64,000 nucleotides of DNA, taken from NCBI GenBank assembly GCA_030524705.1, contig JAUNGD010000011.1, forward strand, positions 1 through 64,000, written 5' to 3'. The DNA is from Lachnospiraceae bacterium. Its GTDB lineage: Bacteria; Bacillota; Clostridia; Lachnospirales; Lachnospiraceae. The position numbers and the translations under genes are program-made. Under the pieces are notes generated by a model that was given only the letters and a program-made list of their open reading frames with translations, was not told the DNA's origin and searched no databases. Below, piece after piece: positions 52,808-61,632 of the stretch. The number at the start of each line of letters is the position of its first letter. Position 1 is the first letter of the stretch.

Positions 52808-52907
52808 GATTGCTGACGGATTAGTGGAGCACCACAAGGTAATCAAGATAATATTTTTTGTCGACCGTCTGGACAGCATTTGAGCAAAACAAGTGTTGTC
52901 CTTTTTT
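52808..52907 (+). ncRNA. ZTP (pfl) riboswitch with expression-platform terminator
   Basis: The pattern follows the pfl/ZTP RNA: GACGG (52815-52819) able to pair with CCGTC (52865-52869), the GTGG-AGCA-CCAC hairpin (52824-52835), a purine-rich AAGGTAATCAAGAT, then TCGACCGTCTGGACA (52861-52875), close to the family's conserved CCGACCGCCUGGGCA. GGACAGCATT can alternatively pair with AGTGTTGTCC and is followed by TTTTTT (52902-52907), an intrinsic terminator that ligand binding would prevent. ZTP riboswitches are known in front of fhs and purine/one-carbon genes. ZTP accumulates when 10-formyl-THF is short, so fhs would be switched on. Confidence 0.78.
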
Positions 52908-52955
52908 AATGACGGAAAGCAAAGGCCTTCATACAATTTTATATTTATTCTATGA

Positions 52956-53093
52956 AAGTAGAGAAGATACAGTACGTTAAGTGTCACACGATGGGAAGGT
53001 CTTTATGTGAACGAAGGAATTTCTCCGCGTTACGGTATCGCTTCCGCTACTGCGTTAAGACGGATCAGAGAGGTCCCTTTGCGCAGTTTTTTT
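52956..53093 (+). ncRNA. THF riboswitch with expression-platform terminator
   Basis: The sequence carries the conserved parts of the tetrahydrofolate riboswitch in order: GTAG (P1), GATACAGTA pairing with TACGGTATC (P2), CGTTAAGTGT, CACA/TGTG (P3) around GATGGGAAGGTC, GTGAACGAAG, the GGA-ATTTC-TCC hairpin, and TCGCTTCCGCTAC (near-consensus to UUGCAUCCGCUCC). ACTGCG (53049-53054), overlapping the 3' strand of P1, can instead pair with CGCAGT (53082-53087) followed by seven T, a terminator. The inner GGATC/GGTCC stem extends it. High tetrahydrofolate would thus end transcription or, depending on the switch geometry, alter it, before fhs. Confidence 0.8.
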
Positions 53094-53212
53094 GTTGCCT
53101 CTTATCGGAGGCCGCAAAAAGCAGCAGCCGGCTGGGAAAAGCGATGTCCGTCGAACAACTTAAGGTATTTTTTTATTGCCAAAAGGCAGGAACGAAAGGA
53201 GATTTTTAAGCT

Positions 53213-54898
53213 ATGGGATTCAAATCAGACATTGAGATTGCACAGGAAACCGTGATGTCTCCGATTACGGAGATCGCAGCGAAAGCAGGGATCGACCCGA
53301 AATATCTGGAGCAGTATGGAAATTATAAGGCAAAGATCGACTACAACCTTCTGAAGGAGTCAGACAAGCCGGACGGAAAGCTGGTACTGGTGACCGCTAT
53401 TAACCCGACGCCGGCAGGTGAAGGAAAGACCACTACGACGGTAGGTCTGGCAGACGGCCTTCAGAAGCTGGGCAAGAACGTTATGGTAGCTCTCCGTGAG
53501 CCGTCCCTGGGACCGGTATTCGGCGTAAAGGGCGGAGCAGCAGGCGGCGGATACGCACAGGTAGTTCCGATGGAGGATATCAACCTTCACTTTACCGGTG
53601 ACTTCCATGCCATCGGCGCAGCAAACAACCTGCTGGCAGCCATGATCGACAACCATATCTATCAGGGCAACGCGCTGAACATCGACCCGAGAAAGATCAC
53701 CTGGAGAAGATGTGTGGATATGAACGACCGTCAGCTCCGTTTTGTAGTAGACGGTATGGGCGGAAAGACAAACGGTATGCCGAGAGAGGACGGCTATGAC
53801 ATCACAGTAGCATCCGAGATCATGGCAGTGCTGTGTCTGGCAAGCGACATCACAGACCTGAAGAACCGTCTTGCAAGAATCATCATCGGTTATACATACG
53901 GAAAGGTTTCTGAGCAGAAGCCGGTGACCGCAGGCGACTTAAATGCACAGGGCGCTATGTGCGCACTGCTGAAGGATGCCCTGAAGCCGAACCTGGTACA
54001 GACTCTGGAGCACGTACCGGCTATCGTACACGGCGGACCGTTCGCAAACATCGCTCACGGCTGCAACTCCGTTATCGCAACGAAGATGGCTCTGAAGCTG
54101 GGTGATTATGCGATCACAGAGGCAGGCTTCGGCGCTGACCTTGGCGCAGAGAAGTTCCTGGATATCAAGTGCCGTATGGCAGGCCTGAAGCCGAACGCAG
54201 TCGTGATCGTAGCGACGGTTCGTGCGCTGAAGTACAACGGCGGCGTTGCGAAGGCAGACCTGAACAACGAGAACCTTGAGGCACTGGAGAAGGGCCTTCC
54301 GAACCTTCTGAAGCATGTAAGCAACATCAAGAACGTATACAAGCTTCCGTGCGTAGTAGCCATCAACGCATTCCCGACGGATACACCGGCAGAGCTGGCA
54401 CTGGTGGAGAATAAGTGTAAAGAGCTGGGCGTAAACGTTGCACTGTCCGAGGTATGGGCAAAGGGCGGCGAAGGCGGCATCAAGCTGGCAGAAGAAGTGA
54501 TCCGTCTTGTAGAAGAGCCGAACGACTTCACCTACAGCTATGAGCTGGAAGGAAGCATTGAGGATAAGCTGAACGCCATCGTACAGAAGATCTACGGCGG
54601 CAAGAAGGTTGTCCTGACTGCAAATGCTCAGAAGCAGGCAAAGCAGCTTGAGGATCTGGGATACGGCAACTGCCCGATCTGCGTGGCTAAGACACAGTAC
54701 TCCCTGACCGACGACCAGACGAAGCTGGGCGCACCGACTGACTTCGAGGTAACAGTACGTAACCTCAAGATTTCCGCAGGCGCAGGCTTTATCGTAGCCC
54801 TGACCGGTGAGATCATGACGATGCCGGGTCTGCCGAAGGTACCGGCTGCAGAGCGTATCGACGTAGACGAGACAGGAAAGATTTCCGGTCTGTTCTAA
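53213..54898 (+). CDS. fhs: Formate-tetrahydrofolate ligase
   Basis: The 561-residue enzyme joins formate to THF with ATP, giving 10-formyl-THF. The P-loop is in [20 protein letters not shown], and the family signatures [20 protein letters not shown] and [13 protein letters not shown] follow. Length matches the family (about 555-560). Codon choice is strongly biased, a sign of high expression. AAAGGAG precedes the ATG. It is controlled by the tandem riboswitch leader and followed by a formate channel gene, so uptake and activation of formate are coupled. Confidence 0.97.
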   Translation: MGFKSDIEIAQETVMSPITEIAAKAGIDPKYLEQYGNYKAKIDYNLLKESDKPDGKLVLVTAINPTPAGEGKTTTTVGLADGLQKLGKNVMVALREPSLGPVFGVKGGAAGGGYAQVVPMEDINLHFTGDFHAIGAANNLLAAMIDNHIYQGNALNIDPRKITWRRCVDMNDRQLRFVVDGMGGKTNGMPREDGYDITVASEIMAVLCLASDITDLKNRLARIIIGYTYGKVSEQKPVTAGDLNAQGAMCALLKDALKPNLVQTLEHVPAIVHGGPFANIAHGCNSVIATKMALKLGDYAITEAGFGADLGAEKFLDIKCRMAGLKPNAVVIVATVRALKYNGGVAKADLNNENLEALEKGLPNLLKHVSNIKNVYKLPCVVAINAFPTDTPAELALVENKCKELGVNVALSEVWAKGGEGGIKLAEEVIRLVEEPNDFTYSYELEGSIEDKLNAIVQKIYGGKKVVLTANAQKQAKQLEDLGYGNCPICVAKTQYSLTDDQTKLGAPTDFEVTVRNLKISAGAGFIVALTGEIMTMPGLPKVPAAERIDVDETGKISGLF

Positions 54899-54956
54899 AA
54901 ACTGATACAATAATATCTTGCGCGTGTGATTTCACATCTGCAGGGAGGTATGAAGT

Positions 54957-55721
54957 ATGTTTAAAAATGAAATCGAAGCAGTAGGGAATACTGCGAAGGG
55001 AAAAGTAAATTTACTGGAAAAAAATATGACGGGATATGTGCTGATGTCGATTCTGGCAGGACTGTACATTGCATTCGGCAGTATCCTGATGGGCTTTGTG
55101 GGCGGCTGTCTGACCGGACAGCCGGCTCAGAAGCTGGTTTGCGGAATCGTCTTCTCGGTGGGGCTTTGCTTTGTCACGATGGCCGGGGCTGAGCTTTTTA
55201 CAGGAAACAATTTTGTGATGGCCGTAGGCAGCATGACAAAGGCAGTCTCCTGGGGCAAGACGATTAAGCTTTGGATCGTGTGCTATATCGGCAACCTGAT
55301 CGGCTCTGTGATCGGAGCGGCTATCTTCACGACCACCGGAATTCCGGGAAGCGGGGACGTCGGCGCATTCTTTGCAAATGCGGCGGCAGCCAAGATGTCC
55401 GGCACACCGGCCAATCTGCTTGCAAAGGCAATCCTCTGCAACATTCTGGTCTGCGTTGCGATCTGGTGCGGTGCAAAGCTGAAATCTGAGGGTGCGAAGA
55501 TCGTCATGAATTTCTGCTGCGTTGGTACTTTCGTGACCTGCGGATTTGAGCACAGCATTGCCAATATGACATTTTTGTCCATCGGCCTGATGAACCCGCA
55601 CGAAGCAGCCGTAAATCTCGGCGGTTTCTTCTACAATCTTGGTATTGTTACCATCGGAAATATGATCGGCGGCATTTTGTTTGTGGCTGTTCCGTATTTC
55701 CTGATTTCCAGAGACAAATAA
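54957..55721 (+). CDS. Formate/nitrite-family (FNT) channel
   Basis: The 254-residue membrane protein has six helices, with the FNT signatures AGLYIAFGSILMGFVGGC, AGAELFTGNNFVMAVGS and CGFEHSIANMTFLSIGL. It most likely moves formate. It lies 58 bases behind fhs in one operon, supplying or exporting the substrate. GGGAGG precedes the ATG. Confidence 0.92.
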   Translation: MFKNEIEAVGNTAKGKVNLLEKNMTGYVLMSILAGLYIAFGSILMGFVGGCLTGQPAQKLVCGIVFSVGLCFVTMAGAELFTGNNFVMAVGSMTKAVSWGKTIKLWIVCYIGNLIGSVIGAAIFTTTGIPGSGDVGAFFANAAAAKMSGTPANLLAKAILCNILVCVAIWCGAKLKSEGAKIVMNFCCVGTFVTCGFEHSIANMTFLSIGLMNPHEAAVNLGGFFYNLGIVTIGNMIGGILFVAVPYFLISRDK

Positions 55722-55733
55722 TTTAACAGAACA

Positions 55734-55788
55734 AAAAAACAGGGGATGCTGAAGAAGGAAGCTTCTTTCTTCGGCATCCCCTGTTTTT
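55734..55788. terminator. Bidirectional intrinsic terminator
   Basis: A near-perfect hairpin: AAAAACAGGGGATGC at one end pairs with GCATCCCCTGTTTTT at the other, with GAAGAA/TTCTTC and GAAGCTTC inside. It serves the formate operon and the minus-strand gene. Confidence 0.95.
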
Positions 55789-55795
55789 GATGGAT

Positions 55796-56296
55796 TCAGT
55801 CTGTATTTTGGGCCAGCTCCAGAGCTTTGGCGACGGCCGAGAGCAGCATCTGGGAGGTATACCGGTTTTCCTGGGGACACGTGATGTCTTCAAGGCTCTG
55901 CTTTTCCAGGATCTGGGAGGCAATGTGCTCCAGGGAAGGAGAGACCAGAGGATAGGCGGCGGCAGTTGTCTCGCTTAAATTGACCAGCCGGATCGCATTG
56001 ATGTGATTGCTGTCCACCGTTACCTCAACGTCCACTGCCGAATCTCCCAGTGTGATGGGAGTCGTGTATACTCCTGCCTTGTAGACGGCCGTTTCCAGAG
56101 GGGTCTGGAAGGTATCTTCTGTATTTTGGGCGGCGGGATTTTCAGTTGCGGGACTGCCGGAGGTTCCGCTTTTTTTTGCTTTTCCGGAAAACATCAGCAC
56201 AAGGCAGATGACCAGCAGTACCACAAGAAACAGGAGCATCAGCGTATAGATGATCTCCCGCAGCTTCAGGACGACTATTTTGGGCTTAGAACTCAT
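55796..56296 (-). CDS. Membrane-anchored FMN-binding-like protein
   Basis: The 166-residue protein has one N-terminal helix (IIYTLMLLFLVVLLVICLVL), a serine/proline/asparagine linker and an extracytoplasmic FMN_bind-like domain: YKAGVYTTPITLGDSAVDVE, INAIRLVNLSETTAA and NRYTSQMLLSAVAKAL. The usual SGAT flavin-attachment threonine motif is not clear (YTS occupies its place), so covalent FMN is doubtful. Such proteins accompany membrane electron transfer, but no partner is adjacent. Confidence 0.7.
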   Translation of the reverse strand: MSSKPKIVVLKLREIIYTLMLLFLVVLLVICLVLMFSGKAKKSGTSGSPATENPAAQNTEDTFQTPLETAVYKAGVYTTPITLGDSAVDVEVTVDSNHINAIRLVNLSETTAAAYPLVSPSLEHIASQILEKQSLEDITCPQENRYTSQMLLSAVAKALELAQNTD

Positions 56297-56372
56297 AGCT
56301 TACTCCGATGGCTTTATAGTTACTATATTCTATTTTGTGTGGTCAGGCTTTATGATACCTGATTGAAATTGA

Positions 56373-56402
56373 TTGCAAAAGGGGAAGAATTCGTGGTATG
56401 AT
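56373..56402 (+). promoter_or_regulatory. Promoter of the DegV gene
   Basis: TTGCAA (56373-56378), an 18-base spacer and TATGAT (56397-56402), 40 bases before the start codon. Confidence 0.6.
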
Positions 56403-56441
56403 TTACTAGAACGTGAGTCTGTTTTATGGAGGGAATTTGTA

Positions 56442-57308
56442 ATGGATTATTTAATAACTACTGACAATATGGCAGATCTTCCAGAGGAATATATCAAAGA
56501 ACACAGGATTCCAACGATGTCCCTGACGTATTTGTTGGATGGAAAAACATACAATGCGGAGAATTCACTCAGCTCTGAGGAGTTTTATAAAAAGATGCGG
56601 GAGGGCTGCATGCCTACCACCTCTCAGGTCAATCCCCAGGAGGCAAAGGAGAAGCTGAAGGAGTTTTTGAAAATAAACAGGAATATTATTCATATCGCCT
56701 TTTCCAGCGGGCTCAGCGGCACGTACAACAGTGTGCGTCTGGCGGCGCAGGAGCTGATGGAGGAGGAGCAGGACTGCAGGATCACGGTGGTGGATTCTCT
56801 GGCCGCATCCATGGGAGAAGGGCTGATGGTTCACAAAGCGCTGGAACAGCAGGCAGCGGGACTTTCCTATGATGAGTTAGTCGAATGGCTGGAAAACAAT
56901 AAGCTCCATGTGTGCCACAATTTTACGGTGGACGATCTGTTTCATCTGTACCGCGGCGGGCGTGTTTCAAAGACGGCAGCGATACTCGGCACGATGATCA
57001 ATCTGAAGCCGGTGCTGCATGTGGACGATGAGGGCCATCTGATTCCTTTATCGAAGGTGCGCGGCCGCAAAAAATCCCTGAACGTTCTGGTAGACAACAT
57101 GGAAAAACAGATGGGAAGCTACAGAGCACAGAACGACGTAGTGTTTATCAGCCACGGCGATTGCTATGAGGACGCCCGTTACGTACAGGAGCAGGTAAAA
57201 AAACGTTTTGGCATTGAGAAATTTCTGATCAGCCCGGTGGGGCCGACCATCGGGGCGCATTCCGGCCCGGGTACGGTAGCTTTGTTTTTTATGGGAGATA
57301 TGAGATAA
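56442..57308 (+). CDS. DegV-family fatty-acid-binding protein (FakB-like)
   Basis: The 288-residue protein begins MDYLITTDNMADLPEEYIKE and shows PTTSQVNP, IAFSSGLSGTYNSVRLAA, the DDLFHLYRGGRVSKT loop and the C-terminal GPTIGAHSGPGTVALFF. DegV proteins bind a fatty acid and present it to FakA kinase. Start at 56442 behind GGAGGG. It is complete, unlike the DegV remnant at 16.9 kb. Confidence 0.92.
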   Translation: MDYLITTDNMADLPEEYIKEHRIPTMSLTYLLDGKTYNAENSLSSEEFYKKMREGCMPTTSQVNPQEAKEKLKEFLKINRNIIHIAFSSGLSGTYNSVRLAAQELMEEEQDCRITVVDSLAASMGEGLMVHKALEQQAAGLSYDELVEWLENNKLHVCHNFTVDDLFHLYRGGRVSKTAAILGTMINLKPVLHVDDEGHLIPLSKVRGRKKSLNVLVDNMEKQMGSYRAQNDVVFISHGDCYEDARYVQEQVKKRFGIEKFLISPVGPTIGAHSGPGTVALFFMGDMR

Positions 57309-57378
57309 GGATATATTGCTGCTGAGTATTTGTGTGGGAGGATAATGAAAAACAGCAGATTCAGTAGAGGAGATATCA

Positions 57379-59907
57379 ATGAAGAAAAAAATATCGGCGT
57401 TGTTGGCAGCTATTATGCTTGTGACAGTTTCTACCGGGAATGCAGTAGCAGGTGATATAATAATAGATGAAACGGTTCCGGAAGAACTGCAGGCAGAAGA
57501 TGGGGAATATTCTGATCTTACAGATAATAACAGCTTTCAGATCGATGCAATGGATGAGATCGTGATTCCGGATCAGACAGAGGCGGCAATTGCATCAGGC
57601 ACTACGGAGAATACGGATGTGCCGGGACTGGACGAAGCTGCCACGGAGAATACAGCCATGCCGGAAACAGAGGAAGCTGCCACGGCAGATGGAGAAGTAT
57701 CGCTTTATGAGGAGAGTGAAATACTTCTGGGAATAGAGAAGGTTGATACGGCAGAGAATATTCCGGAGACAGAGTTTGGTATAGAATTGATGCAGACTGG
57801 GGAAGAGCAGGTGCAGGAAAGCGGATACGCTTCCTGCGCAGTATTTCCCAAAATGCGGGCATATTTGGCTGGTTCTTATACTGATTCTTATGGGGCACAG
57901 CTTTCGGAAAATGCCAGGGGGATATACAATGCGATGAAGGCTGCATATGTGGATTCCAGAAAAGCAGTGGGGAATGAGCCAACGCTTTCGATTACCCTGA
58001 CGTCGGCTTTGGATTTTCAGGATGCGGCAGGGCTGGAGCAGGCAAAAGAGTTGGTTCGGCATAGTATGCAGTCCGCCTATGATGCGTTTATCTATGATTT
58101 CCCGGAGGTGTTCTGGATGGGAGCCCCCACCTATTCCTATATATTTTCGGGAAATACTTATCCCAGCTCTATACTTGGAATTACCCTCAAGCCAGGTATG
58201 ATCTATGCAGGAGCGGGCAGTCAGGTTCCGGCATTTGATGCGGCAGTGTCCAGCGCGTATGCCAATGCCATGAATGGGCAGGATACTTCGACGAGGCAGG
58301 GACAGGTAAAAGCAATACATGATTATCTGTGCGGGCTTTTGAATTATAGTGAGGGGACAACAGAGAAGGAAAAAGCGTATGCACATTCTGCGGCGGGAGT
58401 ATTCCTTTCCAATACAAAAAATGTGGTTTGCGAAGGGTATGCAAAGGCTTTTAAGATTTTATGTAAGAAAGCCGGGATTGAAAGTGTACTGATCGTAGGG
58501 TATGCGAATGGACCGCATATGTGGAATTATGTCAGGATGGAAAACGGCAATTGGTACATGGTGGATGTCACATGGGACGATATAAAAAAACAAACGTCAG
58601 GTACGACATATCTTCTGGCGGGAAGTACTTCCGTTGGTTATACCGGTTCTACGATCGGAGCGGAGCGTACCGTGTATTCTAATTTTACAGGCAGCTCTTA
58701 CTCCCAGAGTTTTGCTGTTCCGGTACTCAGCCCCGTGGAATATAGCGGCGAAGCGAATCAGGGGCATCGTCATATCTGGAATACGGTGACAGTGGATGCA
58801 ACGTGTACCACCGAGGGATACAGTGCTGCCACATGTGAGTGCGGGGCAAGAACTATACAGTATTTTGAGGCGCTGGGACATTGTTTCGATAAGAAAACGT
58901 ATGTATACAATAATGATGCCACGTGCACGGAGGACGGCACAATGACTCTGGTCTGCGATTACTGTGGAACAGCGGCGGATATGAATACTGCGCCGGGGAT
59001 AGATGTATCTTTGTATAAAGTGCAGGCGCCGGGAACAGCGAAGGGGCACAGGTACGACAGTTATGTATCAAACCAGGATGCGGACTGGTACAAGAATGGC
59101 ACCAAGACTGCTGTCTGCGAAAATGGCTGTGGTACAAGGAACACGGTACAGGACAGCGGCAGTGCAAAGATCCCCACGATTTCCTTGAACGCCGCAAGTC
59201 TTGTCCTGAAGACAGGACAGTCTACTACGGCGTTAAAAGTCAGCAATCTGGCGGAAGGAGACAGGGTAGTGAGCTGGAGCTCGGCCAATACAAAAATCGT
59301 CAGAGTGAATAGTAAAACCGGAAAGATCACGGCACAGAAAAAGACCGGTAAGACGAAGATTACGATAACGCTGCAGAGCGGGCTTACTAAGAGTATTACG
59401 GTTAAGGTACAGTCGTCAGCGGTCAGAACCACCAAAATATCCGGTGTGTCGAAAAAAATGACGATTCAGAAAGGCAAAAAAGCGAAACTTACGCCGGTGA
59501 TCACTCCGATCACCAGTAAAGAGAAGCTCACGTATTCTTCTTCCAATAAAAAGGTGGCCACAGTAAGCGCAAAAGGTGTCATAACGGCAAAATCTTCGGG
59601 AAAGGCTAAGATCACAGTAAAATCCGGCGGCAGGAAGATAACGGTTACGGTGACAGTTCCCAAAGTGACAGCCACAAAGATCACCGGAGTCTCCCAGAGT
59701 ATTACATTGAAACGCGGCAAATCAAAAACATTGAAGCCAGGGCTGTCTCCGGCGGGAAGTGAAGATACCATCAAGTATACTTCATCGAACAGAGCTGTTG
59801 CCACTGTTTCATCGAGAGGCAAAATCACGGCAAAAAAAAGGGGCACAGCAGTGATTACGCTGAAAGCAGGAAAAGCAGTAGCAAAGTGTGAAGTGACTGT
59901 AAAATAA
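57379..59907 (+). CDS. Secreted transglutaminase-like protein with Big_2 repeats
   Basis: The 842-residue protein has a signal peptide (cleavage near AVA-GDI) and a threonine/glutamate-rich region to about residue 140. The transglutaminase-like domain follows, with the triad Cys351 (NVVCEGYAK), His380 (GPHMWNYV) and Asp396 (MVDVTWDD). Then come two cysteine-paired repeats (ATCTTEGYSAATCECGA; ATCTEDGTMTLVCDYCG) of zinc-ribbon look, and three Ig-like Big_2 domains from about residue 605 (each with VVSWSSANTKIV- or YSSSNKKVATVS-type strands). It likely acts at the cell surface as a cysteine protease or crosslinking enzyme. Confidence 0.9.
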   Translation: MKKKISALLAAIMLVTVSTGNAVAGDIIIDETVPEELQAEDGEYSDLTDNNSFQIDAMDEIVIPDQTEAAIASGTTENTDVPGLDEAATENTAMPETEEAATADGEVSLYEESEILLGIEKVDTAENIPETEFGIELMQTGEEQVQESGYASCAVFPKMRAYLAGSYTDSYGAQLSENARGIYNAMKAAYVDSRKAVGNEPTLSITLTSALDFQDAAGLEQAKELVRHSMQSAYDAFIYDFPEVFWMGAPTYSYIFSGNTYPSSILGITLKPGMIYAGAGSQVPAFDAAVSSAYANAMNGQDTSTRQGQVKAIHDYLCGLLNYSEGTTEKEKAYAHSAAGVFLSNTKNVVCEGYAKAFKILCKKAGIESVLIVGYANGPHMWNYVRMENGNWYMVDVTWDDIKKQTSGTTYLLAGSTSVGYTGSTIGAERTVYSNFTGSSYSQSFAVPVLSPVEYSGEANQGHRHIWNTVTVDATCTTEGYSAATCECGARTIQYFEALGHCFDKKTYVYNNDATCTEDGTMTLVCDYCGTAADMNTAPGIDVSLYKVQAPGTAKGHRYDSYVSNQDADWYKNGTKTAVCENGCGTRNTVQDSGSAKIPTISLNAASLVLKTGQSTTALKVSNLAEGDRVVSWSSANTKIVRVNSKTGKITAQKKTGKTKITITLQSGLTKSITVKVQSSAVRTTKISGVSKKMTIQKGKKAKLTPVITPITSKEKLTYSSSNKKVATVSAKGVITAKSSGKAKITVKSGGRKITVTVTVPKVTATKITGVSQSITLKRGKSKTLKPGLSPAGSEDTIKYTSSNRAVATVSSRGKITAKKRGTAVITLKAGKAVAKCEVTVK

Positions 59908-60072
59908 AAAATGACTGAACGGTAAGGTTCCCGTTTTTTCAAAAAACTATTTCTGTAGTTCGTATAAAAAAAGTAAAAAAGTACATATTACTAACATAAC
60001 GGCCATGACGGGCGAAGGTATCTGCCCGGGCCGGAATAGATACAGGAATAAAGGAAAAGGAGAACAGGAACT

Positions 60073-60537
60073 ATGAAACGTTGGAAAAAGTACGCATTAT
60101 GCTTAGCCTGTGTATGCTGTATGGCTGTTTTGACAGGCTGCGGTAACGACAACAAAAATAGCACCGACAAAAAGGAAACGAATACGGCCACAACAGAAAA
60201 CAATTCGGCGGACAAAAACGGCGCAGATACAGGAAAGAATACTGCGGACAGCACGAATAATAATGCAGAAACTGGCGTGACAGACAACAATACTGCCACA
60301 GACAACAATGTAAACGGCGTTACAGACGAAAATGCTGCGGAGAACGGAAACACAGTAACCGATGGCGTGAATGACAATGCTGCTGGAAATGATACAAATA
60401 ATGACGACGGCAGCAGAGTCGGCGACGCCGGACAGGATATCGTGAACGGCGTCGGTGATGCCGGGAAAGACGTGATCGACGGTGTTGAAAATGCTGCCGA
60501 TGAGCTGACCGGGAATGAGACAGATCAGGCGAAGTGA
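60073..60537 (+). CDS. Low-complexity lipoprotein
   Basis: A 154-residue protein with a lipobox (AVLTGC, Cys at about residue 23) and an Asn/Thr/Asp-rich body (DNNTATDNNVNGVTDENAAE), then a repeated GDAGQDIVNGVGDAGKDVID. No catalytic motif is seen. AAAAGGAG precedes the ATG. Probably a surface lipoprotein of unknown role; similar short proteins are common in Lachnospiraceae. Confidence 0.75.
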   Translation: MKRWKKYALCLACVCCMAVLTGCGNDNKNSTDKKETNTATTENNSADKNGADTGKNTADSTNNNAETGVTDNNTATDNNVNGVTDENAAENGNTVTDGVNDNAAGNDTNNDDGSRVGDAGQDIVNGVGDAGKDVIDGVENAADELTGNETDQAK

Positions 60538-60670
60538 GATTAATTCCACAATGAAGGCCAGACTGACGATGGATAGCTTCTGCCGCACCGGAAACGGTTC
60601 GCGGCAGAAATTTTTTCAAAAAAGATTTTTCAGATACCGGGCATATCCGGAACATAGGAGGATTCACAGT

Positions 60671-61447
60671 ATGAAATTTCGGCCGTGTATTGATATACAT
60701 AACGGAAAAGTAAAGCAAATAGTTGGCGGGAGCCTGAAGGATCAGGGAGATACTGCCAGGGAAAATTTTGTATCAGAGCAGGACGCCGGTTTTTATGCAG
60801 GACTGTACAAAAACGATGGCCTAAGAGGAGGGCATATTGTCCTTTTGAATCCTGTTTCTTCATCGTATTATGAGGCGACCAGAGCACAGGCGCTGAAGGC
60901 GCTGAAAGAATATCCGGGAGGCCTGCAGCTGGGAGGCGGTGTCAATGAAAAAAATGCGGCAGAGTTTTTGGATGCGGGCGCTTCTCATGTGATCGTGACT
61001 TCTTACGTATTCCGGGATGGTCAGATTCATTATGGTAATCTGGAACGGCTGGTTGCAGAGATCGGAAGAGAGCATCTTGTATTGGATTTAAGCTGCCGCA
61101 AAAAGGATGAGGCTTACTATATCGTTACAGACCGCTGGCAGAAGTTTACAAAGGTCAGACTGGATGAGAATATATTAGATGAGCTGGCGCAGTATTGTGA
61201 TGAGTTTTTGATCCACGCGGCTGATGTGGAGGGAAAATCCGCCGGTATAGAAGCGCCCCTGGCAGAACTGCTGGGGCGCTGGGGCGGATGCCCCGTCACG
61301 TATGCGGGAGGCGTCGGAAGCTATGAGGATTTGATGCTTTTGAAGAGGCTTGGCAGGAATCGGGTAGATGTGACAGTCGGAAGTGCTCTGGATTTGTTCG
61401 GAGGACCGCTGTCTTACCGAAACGTTCTGGAATTATGCGAAAATTAA
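60671..61447 (+). CDS. HisA isomerase of the eukaryote-like HIS6 type
   Basis: The 258-residue TIM barrel isomerises ProFAR in histidine synthesis. It has MKFRPCIDIHNGKVKQIVGG, LQLGGGVNEKNAAEFLDAGA, ASHVIVTSYVFRDGQI and YAGGVGSYEDLMLL. The CIDIHNGKVKQIVGG start and long insert are those of HIS6 proteins of fungi and plants rather than of ordinary HisA. Start at 60671 behind GGAGG. No other his gene is near. Confidence 0.85.
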   Translation: MKFRPCIDIHNGKVKQIVGGSLKDQGDTARENFVSEQDAGFYAGLYKNDGLRGGHIVLLNPVSSSYYEATRAQALKALKEYPGGLQLGGGVNEKNAAEFLDAGASHVIVTSYVFRDGQIHYGNLERLVAEIGREHLVLDLSCRKKDEAYYIVTDRWQKFTKVRLDENILDELAQYCDEFLIHAADVEGKSAGIEAPLAELLGRWGGCPVTYAGGVGSYEDLMLLKRLGRNRVDVTVGSALDLFGGPLSYRNVLELCEN

Positions 61448-61496
61448 AATAAAAAATATAAAAAATTTGAAAAGTTTCCAAAAGATGTATTTTAAG

Positions 61497-61524
61497 TTGA
61501 AAAATATGGGCAATGTGGTATAAT
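61497..61524 (+). promoter_or_regulatory. Promoter of the hpf gene
   Basis: TTGAAA (61497-61502), a 16-base spacer and TATAAT (61519-61524). Transcription would start near 61531, about 100 bases before the gene. Confidence 0.7.
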
Positions 61525-61632
61525 ATACATGGGCAATGAACCGTGTCAGAGGGACAGAAGAAAATGAATACGGTGAAGCCGTAGGAAAGCAGCCTGCGGC
61601 GCTGCGAATTCGTGGTAAAGGAGTTGGATAAT

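Larger units (their letters stand above)
52652..53212 (+). promoter_or_regulatory. Long leader of fhs with two riboswitches in series
   Basis: This 561-base stretch has no gene. It holds, in order, a promoter (52759-52787), a ZTP-type aptamer with terminator, a THF-type aptamer with terminator, and a further 110 bases to the fhs start that contain a small hairpin (GCC-AAAA-GGC) just before AAAGGAG. The parts are listed separately. Confidence 0.8.

Noticed and set aside
52801..53100. T-box or glycine riboswitch in front of fhs
   Set aside because: No T-box AGGGTGGNACCGCG or glycine-type tandem is present; the conserved blocks fit ZTP and THF instead.
53007..53255. Two short plus-strand frames (52952-53209 and 53007-53255) in the fhs leader
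   Set aside because: They run through the THF aptamer and its terminator in different frames, without a ribosome site.
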